Assembly (NCBI GenBank): GCA_025174535.1
Contig: JALBUN010000045.1
Location: forward strand, 1,798,001-1,862,000
From: Cantharellus purpuraceus
Taxonomy: Eukaryota > Basidiomycota > Agaricomycetes > Cantharellales > Hydnaceae
Direction of reading: 5' to 3'
Length of the DNA: 64,000 nt
A program made the position numbers and the translations under genes. Positions 1 through 10,393 of the stretch are shown in pieces. The notes beneath the pieces are model-generated. The model saw nothing but the letters and a program-made list of their open reading frames with translations, was not told the DNA's origin and did no database searches. The stretch's first letter is position 1. Each line of letters starts with the position of its first letter.

Positions 1-450
1 TTCGTTTCCTGAGCTGATTAGCACAGCTATGGGTAGGCACAGCTTCTATTGAACTCTCCACTGAAAATGGAGTCAGGAGGTACAGTGGTTGCGAAGATAT
101 TGAGGATTTACTGGCAGTGATGACCAGATTGAGTCGGAGATTGAAATGAGTCATGTGATCGAAAATGAGTCAGTTGTCTGGGTGACTCCGGGTGACTTTG
201 GGGCTGCTGACATCTGCGAAGGTTTGTGGGTCCATGTGGGTCCCAAAACTTCGCCCAGCAGAACAATAAGTTTGTAGACTCATTTCTGCATGGAAAATTC
301 CTGAAAAATATGAAAAAATAGAGAATATTTGAATGGCCCTGAATCAAGAGAAAGCAGCACATATATGCTGATATTTTAAGGCCATGAAGCGAAATTGTAC
401 AGTTTCGGGACTTTAAACAAGATCTTTAAGGGAAAACCAGTTCCTATACA
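1..450. repeat. Dispersed repeat E, copy 1
   Basis: This stretch is nearly identical to 20316-20768 and in the same orientation. Both copies end at the same place (near 450 and 20768) with unrelated sequence after. No convincing protein is encoded; an 84-residue frame on the minus strand occurs in both copies only because the DNA is repeated. It is probably part of an LTR or non-autonomous element, truncated here by the window edge. Confidence 0.75.
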
Positions 451-707
451 TCGACGCATAGATGGAGTGATCTGTCCTTTTTGCAGACAAATAGGACTGG
501 AGCTCCATGTGGGGATAGGGATGGGCAGATAAAGCCTGTGGCCAAGTTCTCATCTATGAATGTTCAGAGAGCCAGCAGCTCTTTTGGGATAGTGAGTAGA
601 TAGGGCCAAGCAGAGGGGTGGAGTTGTCATCCAACTCAATCTTGAGATCGTATGGTCGGTGTTCCACTAGGGAGTCAGCTTTAGACTTGCTGAACACATT
701 GGCAAAC
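451..707 (-). pseudogene. Family B pol fragment (start of reverse transcriptase)
   Basis: Read on the minus strand this matches the protease-to-RT linker and RT N-terminus of the family B element at about 35340-35600 (GPIYSLSQKELLALRTF and [11 protein letters not shown] are shared). It is one piece with 1070-1323, split by the solo LTR at 708-1069. Both outer ends are truncated, so it is a dead fragment. Confidence 0.7.
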
Positions 708-1069
708 TGTCAGGGTTCAAATAAGTCATATTCTATTTTTAGTATTTTCTCTTGACACCCCTATCAGCGCAGCCTGTCAGGGTGCGTCTCCCCTATTTCA
801 TTGCCCCTATCACTTCCCCTATCTTTCCTCCCCTATCTTGGTTCTCCTATCCGTCTCCATCATTTAGTATAAAGACTCACCTTGGTGCAGTGTGATCCCC
901 TCAGCTTGATCTCTGAGGATATCCGCTGTACCAGGTAAGTCCCATGTATTTATCAGAAACAGCTGTATAGACTGAGGATATCCGCTGTACCAGCTGGCAT
1001 TATTTCTTATCGGCTCTCACTTATTGAGTATCTTGTTGTTGTGGCCTCGTCATCAGCATTGCCCTCACA
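708..1069 (+). mobile_element. Solo LTR of family A with 5-bp target duplication
   Basis: A complete 362-bp LTR beginning TGTCAGGG and ending CCTCACA. It is bracketed by the direct repeat CAAAC (703-707 and 1070-1074). Removing LTR and one CAAAC restores the family B pol reading across the site (compare about 35340-35360). This is therefore a genuine insertion later reduced to one LTR by LTR-LTR recombination. The LTR carries a TATAAAG box and two copies of CTGAGGATATCCGCTGTACC about 57 bp apart. Confidence 0.92.
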
Positions 1070-1323
1070 CAAACTCATGATACTCCTTAGGAACCATACA
1101 TAGGTCCGGTGGAGCTGATTGGGTGGAATGGGCGGCAAGGAATATCGGATCAGAGAGGTGAATCTGGAACGTGTGAGAGCCATCCAGTTTGCTTAGTCTG
1201 GCAAAGACCATAGCGTCCACCATTGATATAAATGGAGGGGTAGATGGAGTATCTATTGGAGTGGAGTCAGCGGAGGTGGAAGATAATTTCACACCTAAAG
1301 TTGCTGGTGACGTCGGGGATGAC
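1070..1323 (-). pseudogene. Family B pol fragment (protease C-terminal linker)
   Basis: The minus-strand translation reads [14 protein letters not shown], then [16 protein letters not shown] and VPKEYHEF. It matches the B protease region at 35095-35345. The reading continues into 451-707 once the solo LTR is removed. The fragment ends abruptly at 1323 against the family A 3' LTR, with no target duplication visible there. Confidence 0.75.
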
Positions 1324-1684
1324 TGTGAGGGCAACGCTGATGACGAGGCCACAACAACAAGATACTCAATAAGTGAGAGCCGATAAGAAATAATGCCAGC
1401 TGGTACAGCAGATATCCTCAGTCTATACAGCTGTTTCTGATAAATACATGGGACTTACCTGGTACAGCGGATATCCTCAGAGATCAAGCTGAGGGGATCA
1501 CACTGCACCAAGGTGAGTCTTTATACTAAATGATGGAGCTGGATAGGAGAACCAAGATAGGGGAGGAAAGATAGGGAAGTGATAGGGGCAATGAAATAGG
1601 GGAGATGCACCCTGACAGGCTGCGCTGATAGGGGTGTCAAGAGAAAATACTAAAAATAGAATATGACTTATTTGAACCCTGACA
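1324..1684 (-). repeat. 3' LTR of a minus-strand family A element
   Basis: Reverse complement of the family A LTR at 708-1069, with TG..CA ends. Its inner side (1685 upward) is preceded on the minus strand by the purine run TAAGAGGGAGGTGA, the expected polypurine tract, so this is the 3' LTR. Flanks 1319-1323 (ATGAC) and the left flank of the other A LTR at 8899 (ACCTC) do not match. Confidence 0.88.
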
Positions 1685-1698
1685 TCACCTCCCTCTTA
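1685..1698 (-). promoter_or_regulatory. Polypurine tract of family A
   Basis: On the minus strand TAAGAGGGAGGTGA directly abuts the TG of the 3' LTR. This is the position and composition of the plus-strand DNA primer of LTR retrotransposons. Confidence 0.7.
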
Positions 1699-1904
1699 AT
1701 GCATGTCCTCTCGATATGCACTATCGTCCCATCCATCTCAAGAGAGACACACCCTGAAGCACTCTGCAAGGTCCCTTCTCACTCTCTGCCAAAGTAGAGC
1801 CCATGACGAGTGTTGATGGTGACTCTTCTCTGCCTTGGGGTAAAGTGGGATGGTGAACTCTCCAGTGGATATGGGATTGTTCGTGCTGAAAACTGCCCCA
1901 AGTA

Positions 1905-2174
1905 TCATCTCCCTCCCTCATAGGTGACTTTACCAGCGAGCCCTTGGAAGGCGTATGGTATGTCATAGTTGCCAATGAATAGAGGGTCCCCGATGTAGTA
2001 TGTCTGGCGTCTTGATGGATTACAATGCCAGAAGGGGAAATGAACTTGTGGAGGTGGAGATGGGAGGTTATAATCCTCTACAGCACGTGCAGTATCCCTT
2101 GAGTCAACTGACCAAGTGATTGATGGGTAGGAACGGAGTGAGCGTAGAGGGGTGGATTCAGACTGGTAAGGCAT
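1905..2174 (-). CDS. Family A accessory ORF after pol (sense strand)
   Basis: An 89-residue frame starts at ATG 2174, downstream of pol on the same strand. It contains YYIGDPLF, then IPYAF. The family D protein at 19164-19598 has the same pattern (YAIGDPIF, then EPYTF) at the same place in its element. A second frame (1721-1910) resembles the D protein's C-terminal QR/ER-rich part, so this copy is probably frameshifted near 1910. No signal peptide or membrane segment is visible, so it is not an obvious env gene. The function is unknown; I recognise no domain. Confidence 0.55.
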   Translation of the reverse strand: MPYQSESTPLRSLRSYPSITWSVDSRDTARAVEDYNLPSPPPQVHFPFWHCNPSRRQTYYIGDPLFIGNYDIPYAFQGLAGKVTYEGGR

Positions 2175-2234
2175 GGTGGGTTGGGTAGTGAACGATGATG
2201 GTTTTACTGAGGAAGGGGAAGTGGATTCACTGGC

Positions 2235-2241
2235 TTATATA
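2235..2241 (-). promoter_or_regulatory. TATA box for the family A accessory ORF
   Basis: The minus strand reads TATATAA, about 40 bp after the repaired pol stop (2281) and about 61 nt before the accessory ATG (2174). The gap is C-rich with no upstream ATG. This suggests a separate internal promoter rather than expression as part of Gag-Pol. Confidence 0.5.
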
Positions 2242-2280
2242 CAGTTAGTGGAATTTCGGCATGGATGAATTTGGTGAGTG

Positions 2281-5200
2281 CTAAGCTTCACTGTGCCTAT
2301 TCTGCGGCTCTGAAATGTGTCCAATACCACGTGTTGGGTTCCTGCCAGCTGTCCAATCAAAGAGGACCTGTTTGGGAGGTTCTGTGAAGTCCTCAAAGCA
2401 TCTGAAGGGAAGAGCCACATAGGTGGCTGCCAAAATACGCCTTGGGGCTTCAGGATTTTCCCAATGGAAGTCTGCAATGCACCTTCTAGCCCCACTGGCA
2501 TCCTTAGCTGGGATCCAGAGGTCGTCAGCAGCTCCATAGCCCTTCCAACGCACCAGGTATTCCAGTCTTCCTCGGAAACTCTGCTGTCAAGGATCTTCTC
2601 AACTTCGTATTCCTGTACTCCATCTCGAATGACTGGGGGTGGTGGAGGAGATGACTGGCGTTCAGGGATGGGATCCTTTTCATAAGGACGGAGTAAGACA
2701 ACAGAGAACACTGGATGAGTGCGGCCAAAGATTGGGGGAAGTCGTAGGCCATAGGCATTTCGTGAGACCACCTTATTAATCACATACGGTCCTAACCATT
2801 TGTGATCAAGTTTCTTGGTTGGACGGGTGGTGGTGATATTTTGTGCATTGAGCCAGACCTTGTCACCAAGTTTGTATACTGGGGCTGCTTGCCAATGGGC
2901 ATCATAGAATCGTGCCATATCATCTGCTGCCTTTTCCAGGGCAGAGTGAGCCTCAGTGGTGGCCATCTCCATATGCTCAGTGAATTCTTCCAGTGCTTCA
3001 AGTCGTGTCTCTCGGATTGGCTCTAGCCCAAGCCTTGGGTGTTGGCCTGTATCAAGCATGAAGGGGGTTGATTGCGTGGAGGAGTGGATGCGGTTGTTGT
3101 ATGTGAATTCAGCAAGAGGAACCCACTCAATCCAGTCATCCTGGCGCTGATTGACGAAAAGCCTCAAGTATTGTTCAATTTCTTGATTGACCCTTTCCGT
3201 CTGACCATCGGTTTGTGGATGATATGCTGTGGATGCTGCAACCTTGATCCCCAAAAGCTAATTGAGCTCGCGCATAAATTGAGAGACAAACTGGGTGCCA
3301 CGGTCACTGATGATTTCCTCAGGAAGGCCGTGGTGTTTCCACACATGGTCTCAGAAAAGTCGTGCAACTCCTATGGAGTTGATGTCAGAGGTGGTAGGGA
3401 TAACATGTGCTCGTTTGGAAAGACAATCCACAACGACAAGGAGTGCATCATAGCCATGGCTGATGGGTAGTTCTACAATAAGGTCAACAGATATCACTTG
3501 CCACCTCCGATCTGGGACACGATTAGGCAGGAGTTTACCCATAGGAGGAGCAGGGAAAGTTTTTGTCCGATTGCAGAGTCACATCCCTTGACGTATTTGG
3601 CAATGTATCGTCCAAATCCAGGCCACCAGTAGCTGCAGGATACAAGTTCTGTTGTTCTCCAGCGACCAGGGTGACCTGTAATGTGAGTATCGTGGTGTGC
3701 CCTTACAATGTCATGGCGCAATTTTGGGTCAAGAGGGACATATACCTTGCCACGATAGAGGACAAGTCCATTCTCCTCGGTCCATTCCTGTCCTCGTAAA
3801 TTCCGAGAGGGACCAAGTTCCTTAAGAGCCTTTACAACCTTTTCATCTCTGTTGGTGCAGTTCCACACACGTTCCAGGAATATGTCTCCTTCTCCTGTGA
3901 TCATTTGAGCTTCTGGCCCTGGATAGGTGGATGTCGCATCAATGTGGAACAGCTCAGGGCCAAGAAGAACCTGGTTCTGGTTATCTTCCTCCCCCCGCTT
4001 ATGATCTACACGTCGTGAGAGGGCATCAGGTTTGGCTGAATGTCGTCCAGGATGGTGGATCAGTTCAAAGTCAAAATGAGAAAGGTATAGTGACCAGCGA
4101 GCTTGTCGATGATTGAGATTCTGAGCTGTACGGAAATATGTGAGGTTTTGATGGTCGTTAAGGATTTCAATCTTGTATTTGGTCCCTTCCAAGATGTGGC
4201 GCCATTCTTCCAGTCCACGGATGACTGAGAGCAATTCCTTATCATGGATGGCATAGTTGCGCTCTGCATCTGAAAGGCTCTTGGATACAAAACCTACCGG
4301 CCTCCATTTCTCATCGTCACAGAGTTGAGATAGAACAGCACCTGTTGCATATGCTGAAGCATCTGTCTCTAGTCGAAAATGCTTGGTTTGATCTGGGAGG
4401 ACAAGGATTGGAGTTGACGTGACAAGCTGCTTGAGTTTATCAAAGGCTTCTTGTTCTGGGCCATCAGGTATCCAGGACCACTGTGTATCTGCCTTTGTTA
4501 ACCGATTCAGAGGCTTTGCGATATGTGAGAAGTCCTCAATGAAGCGACGATAGAAATTGATGAAACCCAGGAAGGATTTGACTTCTGTCACATTGTGCGG
4601 TGTGGGCCAGTCCCTGACTCCAGCCACCTTAACTGGGTCCATAGCTACCTGTCCCTGTGAGAGAATCAATCCAAGGTAATCTACCTTCTGTTGCGAAAAG
4701 GCATTTCTCTGGTTTGAGGTACAGGTGGTTGGCCCGAAGAATTTCAAGGACAGATTGCACGATCATGTGGTGTTGTTCTAGGGATTCAGTGAAAATGAGG
4801 ATGTCATCCATGAACACTACCATAGTGCCATCGTCAATGAGCTCCTTGAAAATGCCATTCATCATTGTCTGAAAGGTTGCTGGGCTGTTTGTGAGACCAA
4901 AGAACATGACCAGGGGTTCAAATAGACCACGATTGGTTCGAAAGGCTGCCTTCCACTCATCACCCTCTTTAATACGCACATTGTTATATCCCCATCGGAT
5001 GTCAAGCTTGGTAAAGTACTTGGCATTGGCTGCGGCAATTTTATTCATGATGTCTGGTACCAGGGGTAGTGGGTAGGCGTTCTTGATTGTGATATCATTC
5101 AGCTTGCGGTAGTCTTGCACAAAACGAAGATTACCGTCCTTCTTCTTCACAAAAAGACAGGGGATGCCATGGGTGACTTGGAAGGGCGTATCACGATGAT

Positions 5201-6017
5201 TCCATAGGTTCTCCTCAAGGAATGCGTCCAACTCCTTCTGCTCATTTGGGGACATTGGATAGACCTTTGTGCTGAAGGGTTGCGCTCCTGGAGTGAGTTC
5301 AATAGCGTGGTCCCACAGTTTTGAGGTGGAAGTTGGTCAAAGGACTCCTTTGCAAAAACATCCTTAAATCCCCAGTATGCCTTTGGGACAATCTCCTCAA
5401 AGGTTTTGACTGGAGTAGATTCTGCAGCCTTCTGTGCGAGCTGTTGAGAAACTGTTGAACCAGCATAGATATTCTCCAAGTCTTCTTCTACAAAGATAAC
5501 AAATGTTTGGTCTCCCTCGTATTGGGGTTGCCCGTGTGAGTTCTTGCCATTTGAAGGAGTTGTACCAAGCGAATGCTCTTTGTGTTCTGGTACTTCTCCA
5601 CATGAGTCAGGGCAGCGAGTCATCTGTACCTTTCCTGTATGCCAGTCTACCTCTGGGTTGTGCTTCACAAGCCAGGTGTGCCCAACAATTATGCCAAAGG
5701 TTCCCAGGCTTGTGACTGAAAATGTGGCACGTTCAGTATGGGTCTCATATGTGCAGATGAGATCGACTTCTTCCTTGATTGAACCTGCTTCATTTGGGGT
5801 CCCATCAATGTTATAAACAGGTATGGCACGTGGTAGAGGGCGTGTTTGAAGTTTCTCTGCTTTGACATATTCTGCATCAATGAACATTCCTGTAGCACCA
5901 CTATCGAGGAGTGCATCCACGGCTAGAGGGTATCCAGTGTCTACCGAGTGGATTTTCATGGGAATTCTTGTACATCGACGGATGTCTGCAGATTGAAGGT
6001 AGAGACGAGGAGGGTCA
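2281..6017 (-). pseudogene. Family A pol (protease, RT, RNase H, integrase, chromodomain)
   Basis: Minus-strand order: retropepsin motif LLDSGATGMFID near 5900; RT with FMDDIL near 4800; RNase H with LETDAS and HDKELL (4390-4200); integrase zinc finger H..H..C..C (3680-3600); integrase core with [15 protein letters not shown] and an intact final Glu (3500-3150); GPY-type segment; chromodomain (2600-2450). The catalytic Asp, Asp and Glu of integrase are present. The frame breaks near 5250-5150, 4690, 3560, 3350 (TGA), 3255 and 2580. It ends at 6017 by an inversion junction; the matching 5' half is at 8899-10550 on the other strand. Confidence 0.88.
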
Positions 6018-8081
6018 CAGTTCCACTGACTCATTTAACTCGTAAAGGAACTCCATGGGAGTTCTCGGACTCCTGTCGGACATCCTTCAAAATGTTAAAG
6101 AGAGCTTTCATCACAGCTCCGGTCTTATCCCAATAGAACCCAAGATCCCCAATCATTGTAGAAACCGACGCCTCTGACTACGCACTAGCGGCCATCCTAT
6201 CAACCGTCTCTCCAACAGATAATGAGGTCCACCCAATAGCTTTCCACTCCCAGACTTTCACTCCGGTGGAACTCAACTATGATGTCCATGATAAAGAACT
6301 ACTCACAATCTTTGAAGCTTTCAAGTCCTGGTGACATTACCTCAAAGGATCTCCAACTCCAGTCGATGTCATCACAGACCACAAGAACCTTGAATACTTT
6401 TCAACTACCAAACTCCTTACATGGTGGCAAGCCCGCTGGTCCAAATTCCTGTCCCAGTTCAATCTGGTAATCTGATTCCGTCCTGGCAAACTTGGTACAA
6501 AACCAGACTCGTATGCAGCAGTAAATCCGCATAATTTTAGGCCTGTGTTCACTAATGAACAGTTAATGGCATCCCTCCGAGCTATGACGTTCTACTCCCC
6601 AGTCCTCCAAGCAGCCATCACTATGGACGTTGACACACTCCACTCCAATATCCGATCTGCACTCCGATCAGATCCAGCCATCTCCAATCATCTCAATAAA
6701 CCGACCAATCGCTGGTCCATTGATTCGGAAGGCTTACTCATCTAGACAACCGCATCTACATTCCTGATGTGAACAATCTCCAACTCCGCGTACTCCAGAA
6801 TAAACATGACCATCCGATCTCGGGTCATTTTGGACAAAACCAAACTATAGACCTAATCAGGCAAGACTACATCTGGCCCGAACTCCGTGGTTCCGTTAAG
6901 TCCTACATCAAATCATGTACCACTTGTATGTGCTCAAAGTCACAGAGACATCATCCTTATGGACTACTCAAGCAACTCCCCGTTCCGGAGAGGCCGTGGA
7001 ACTCCATATCCATGGACTTCATTGAGAAGCTTCCAGCTTCCTCCAGTTACAACACCATCCTAGTTATTGTGGATTGCCTCACCAAGCAGTCCATTTTCAT
7101 TCCTACAGTCGACACCATCACAGCTCCTATGCTTGCAAAATTATTCGTGCTCCATGTCTTCTCCAAGCATGGAGTTCCATCACACATTACCTCCAACCGA
7201 GGTATGGAGTTCATGTCCTCTTTCTTCCAAACCCTCAGAAAGGCCTTGGACATTAAACTCCACTTCACCTCCGGATACCATCTGGAAGCCGATGGACAAA
7301 CCGAACGAATGAACCAGACTTTGGAACAGTACCTCCGAGTCTATTGCAACTACCAACAGGACAACTGGTCTGACTTACTCCCACTCGCAGAATTTGCATA
7401 TAATAATGCTCTGAACGCCACTACTGGCTTATCTCCATTCTTTGCCAACAAGGGTTACCACCCAAACATCTCCATACATCTGGAACGAGACCTCACTTCT
7501 TCAAGAGCTCAAGACTTCGCTGTGGATCTCCATGAACTCCACCAGCATCTCCGAAAGACCATCTCCGATGCCCAACTCCATTACTCCACCTCCACTGACC
7601 ACTGTCGATCTCTGGCTCCAGACTTCAAGGTTGGAGACAAGGTTTTCGTCAAATCTGACAGCATACATACTATGAGACCTTCCAAGAAACTATTGGAGAA
7701 ATATCTTGGTCCTTTTGAAATCATCGCTCAAGCAGGCTCTAACTCCTTTACCCTCCATCTCCAAGAAAGCATGTGCTCCATACACCCGTCTTCCACATCT
7801 CCATGCTCAAACCATCAACTCCAGATCCATTCTCTGGACCAACTCCAGTTCCTCCTGTCATCATAGACGGAGAACCAGAGTACGAATTATCAGCAATTCT
7901 GGACTCCAAGATCGACAAGAGACGAAAATGTAAACTGCAATACCTTGTCAGGTGGGCAGGATACAAAGGAACAGATGAAGAAACTTCCTGGCTACCAGCT
8001 TCGGAATTAGGACATGTGATGGAGATCATCTCCAATTTCCACATGGCCTATCCTCATAACCCTGGTCCCATTTTGCCTTAA
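6014..8081 (+). pseudogene. Family C pol, 3' part (RNase H, integrase, chromodomain)
   Basis: The plus-strand reading begins at the RT/RNase H boundary (LTRKG). RNase H follows with VETDASDYALAA and HDKELL (6155-6300). The integrase zinc finger (H..H..C..C) is at 6790-6930 and the core (SMDFIEKLP) at 7010-7330. The second catalytic position reads TSNRG, Asn instead of Asp. A chromodomain follows (YLVRWAGYKGTDEETSW) with stop at 8081. In-frame stops lie near 6146, 6332, 6472 and 6744, and a frameshift near 7775. The upstream half (10551-13188) sits on the opposite strand. Confidence 0.88.
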
Positions 8082-8139
8082 TTCACTCCATTTTCTCCAA
8101 GAAACTCCAATCAATCATTCATCACATTCTCTAACTACA

Positions 8140-8898
8140 TCAAGACTCCATGATCTCCAACTCCCCTACATCCAATTCCTCAGAACCCCCATCCACTGTC
8201 CCCCCCTTCTCCAAAATCTCCTGCTCTGGAATCTCTGACTCCAGTCTCTGATCCTCAAGCATCCTGTTGATCTCCTCCCATGGCCTCCACTCCTTGTCAT
8301 CCAACCCATCAAAGTTATCCATGGTATCCCAAGACCCAGAGGAGTTTGAGTCCATGTCGTATATGGCACCCAGGAGTTCCAGCTTCAACGAGTCCAACTC
8401 CCCTTGGAGTGGACCCCATCTCGGTTCCGTCATGTAGTGATGGAACATTCCCGTGAGCTCACCCAAATGAGCCTCGATGCCCTGAAGGGCTGCAATTGTT
8501 CCTTCGCCATGATTGGACACGTTGATCAAACGATGAGCCACCGTGGCCGAGTTGAGGCTGACGTCCTGCATGGCCTCTACCAATGCTGGCGGTATTGACT
8601 CAACCCCAGGACCTGAGGACATGGTCCACGTCCTACGATGTTTGGGAGACGGATCCACTGCACTTATGCCCTCCTCATGATCACGTTTGCGTCGTGGAGG
8701 AGCGCTGCCTTTCACCTTGCATTTCAGCTGGTTACTCTGGCATGCGAGACAGGAGCAAGATTTTCCAGCCTAAAAACAAAAAAAAGAGAAAAAATCTGCA
8801 TTCACTGATCCACTTACTGTGCATACATCCTCACGCTTAATGCACATATCACAGACAAGGTCCAGCTCAGACTCCTCATCGAGGTCTCGGATGACCTC
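8140..8898 (-). CDS. Antisense Zn2Cys6-type gene of family C, 5'-truncated
   Basis: This lies after the C pol stop but on the opposite strand, tail to tail with pol. Exon 8818-8898 reads LDLVCDMCIKREDVCT. A 48-nt intron (8770-8817, GTAAGT..TTTTTAG) follows. Exon 8140-8769 begins AGKSCSCLACQSNQLKCKVK, then a basic PRRKRDHEEG and a helical acidic C-terminus ending at TGA 8140. Spliced, the cysteines are C-x2-C-x6-C-x7-C-x2-C-x6-C, the fungal Zn(II)2Cys6 spacing. The N-terminus is cut off by the family A LTR at 8899. The splice sites make sense only on this strand, which argues for a real antisense gene. Confidence 0.75.
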
Positions 8899-9260
8899 TG
8901 TCAGGGTTCAAATAAGTCATATTCTATTTTTAGTATTTTCTCTTGACACCCCTATCAGCGCAGCCTGTCAGGGTGCATCTCCCCTATTTCATTGCCCCTA
9001 TCACTTCCCCTATCTTTCCTCCCCTATCTTGGTTCTCCTATCCGTCTCCATCATTTAGTATAAAGACTCACCTTGGTGCAGTGTGATCCCCTCAGCTTGA
9101 TCTCTGAGGATATCTGCTGTACCAGGTAAGTCTCATGTATTTATCAGAAACAGCTGTATAGACTGAGGATATCCGCTGTACCAGCTGGCATTATTTCTTA
9201 TCGGCTCTCACTTATTGAGTATCTTGTTGTTGTGGCCTCGTCATCAGCGTTGCCCTCACA
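8899..9260 (+). repeat. 5' LTR of a plus-strand family A element
   Basis: A complete 362-bp LTR (TGTCAGGG..CCTCACA) followed by leader and gag, so it acts as 5' LTR. TATAAAG is at 9059-9065. AGCTTGATCT at 9094-9103 lies 35 nt downstream and is the exact complement of the primer-site sequence at 9263-9272. A strong splice-donor match (CCAGGTAAGT) lies at about 9121-9130. Confidence 0.9.
9059..9065 (+). promoter_or_regulatory. TATA box of family A LTR
   Basis: TATAAAG sits 35 nt upstream of the predicted transcript start at 9094. The same box is conserved in the LTRs at 708, 20769 and 23093. Confidence 0.65.
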
Positions 9261-9262
9261 GA

Positions 9263-9272
9263 AGATCAAGCT
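9263..9272 (+). promoter_or_regulatory. Predicted self-priming primer-binding site, family A
   Basis: AGATCAAGCT, 2 nt inside the LTR end, is the perfect reverse complement of AGCTTGATCT at 9094-9103 in the same LTR. No TGG-type tRNA primer site is seen at this junction. The pair is conserved in the diverged copy (20857-20866 with 21030-21039). Confidence 0.6.
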
Positions 9273-9328
9273 CATAAGACGACCCACCACCTCATAACAC
9301 TTTCCCTATTAACTACTTCACCGATACC

Positions 9329-10393
9329 ATGACTGATCAGCTCCAGCAGCTGCAACTCCAGAACCAGCACCTTCAAAGCCAGTTCGCCAATGTCCAGAAC
9401 AACCTAGCAGATGCTGCCACTGCTGCCGCCATCGCTGCAGCGCAGACCATCTCTCAGACCACCTCATTTCCCACACCTTCTCCTACATCGTCATCCGTTC
9501 GCCCAATAAGGGCAGCTGAACCAGCCAAATTCAATGGAGATCGTGCAGAGACGGAAGGTTTCATTCGCTCTATCAGGCTTGCCATTGCAGTCCAGCCTAC
9601 ATCTTTCCCAGATGAGCGGACCAAGATCCTCTATGCCCTCTCTTTTATGACAGGAGGTTCTGCTGAAGTATGGGCGCACAATGAGACACAGGCAGTCATT
9701 GACAGGACCTCACCGCTCTCCACCTTGGAGGAATTCATTAAGCAGGTGGAGAATGCTTTTGGGGACCCTGACCGCTCTCGAACAGCACGAACAAAGCTAC
9801 ACAATCTTAGGATGACACCTGGCATGTCAGCGGATGAATACACGGCACAGTTTGAGATACTAGCAGGAAGGACTGGGTTTAATGATGCAGCACTGGAAGA
9901 TGCCTATGCCCGAGGGCTCCCTGCAATGATTCTTGACAAGATCCATGCACAGCCATCCCTCCCATCCGATCTCAAGGCATGGAAGGAAGCGGCCTGTCAA
10001 ATTGACCGCAACCACCGTCGTCTTCTAGAAGTGAGACGTGCTCAGACTTCCCTCACTCCTGCCCGCTCTACCCCATCCCGCCCTCACAGCACTCCGGTCA
10101 TCTCTGTACCAACTACCTTGGCAACCTCTAATGGTGCTGCACCTATGGATATTGACTCCAACCGCCATCGCATTGAGACTCGGACGTGCTATAACTGTGG
10201 AAAGCGTGGCCATATATCCCCAGCATGCCCTGAACCACGCAAGGAACGTATCCGAGCTGATCTCACACAAACAGCAATTGCAGGCATGATATCAGAGTCA
10301 GTAGCAGCTGCACTGAAGGCCAAGGAAGAAGCGCAGAAGGCAGTAATTCCAAAGCAAGAGGAGAAGCAGGATTTTCAGGCCAGTCAGCAGTGA
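9329..10393 (+). CDS. Family A Gag with CCHC zinc knuckle
   Basis: An intact 354-residue ORF from ATG 9329. The N-terminus is Gln-rich and coiled-coil-like (about 1-45). A retrotransposon capsid domain follows (FNGDRAETEGFIR through WKEAACQIDRNHR, about 65-235), then a Ser/Thr/Pro linker. The nucleocapsid knuckle is CYNCGKRGHISPAC (about 286-299). It would bind and package element RNA in cytoplasmic particles. The stop at 10391 is overlapped by the -1 frame, which continues toward protease. It is the best-preserved coding unit in the repeat region. Confidence 0.92.
   Translation: MTDQLQQLQLQNQHLQSQFANVQNNLADAATAAAIAAAQTISQTTSFPTPSPTSSSVRPIRAAEPAKFNGDRAETEGFIRSIRLAIAVQPTSFPDERTKILYALSFMTGGSAEVWAHNETQAVIDRTSPLSTLEEFIKQVENAFGDPDRSRTARTKLHNLRMTPGMSADEYTAQFEILAGRTGFNDAALEDAYARGLPAMILDKIHAQPSLPSDLKAWKEAACQIDRNHRRLLEVRRAQTSLTPARSTPSRPHSTPVISVPTTLATSNGAAPMDIDSNRHRIETRTCYNCGKRGHISPACPEPRKERIRADLTQTAIAGMISESVAAALKAKEEAQKAVIPKQEEKQDFQASQQ

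Noticed and set aside
108..362. 84-residue ORF, also at 20423-20770
   Set aside because: It is repeated with the DNA of element E. No domain, start context or independent conservation supports it.
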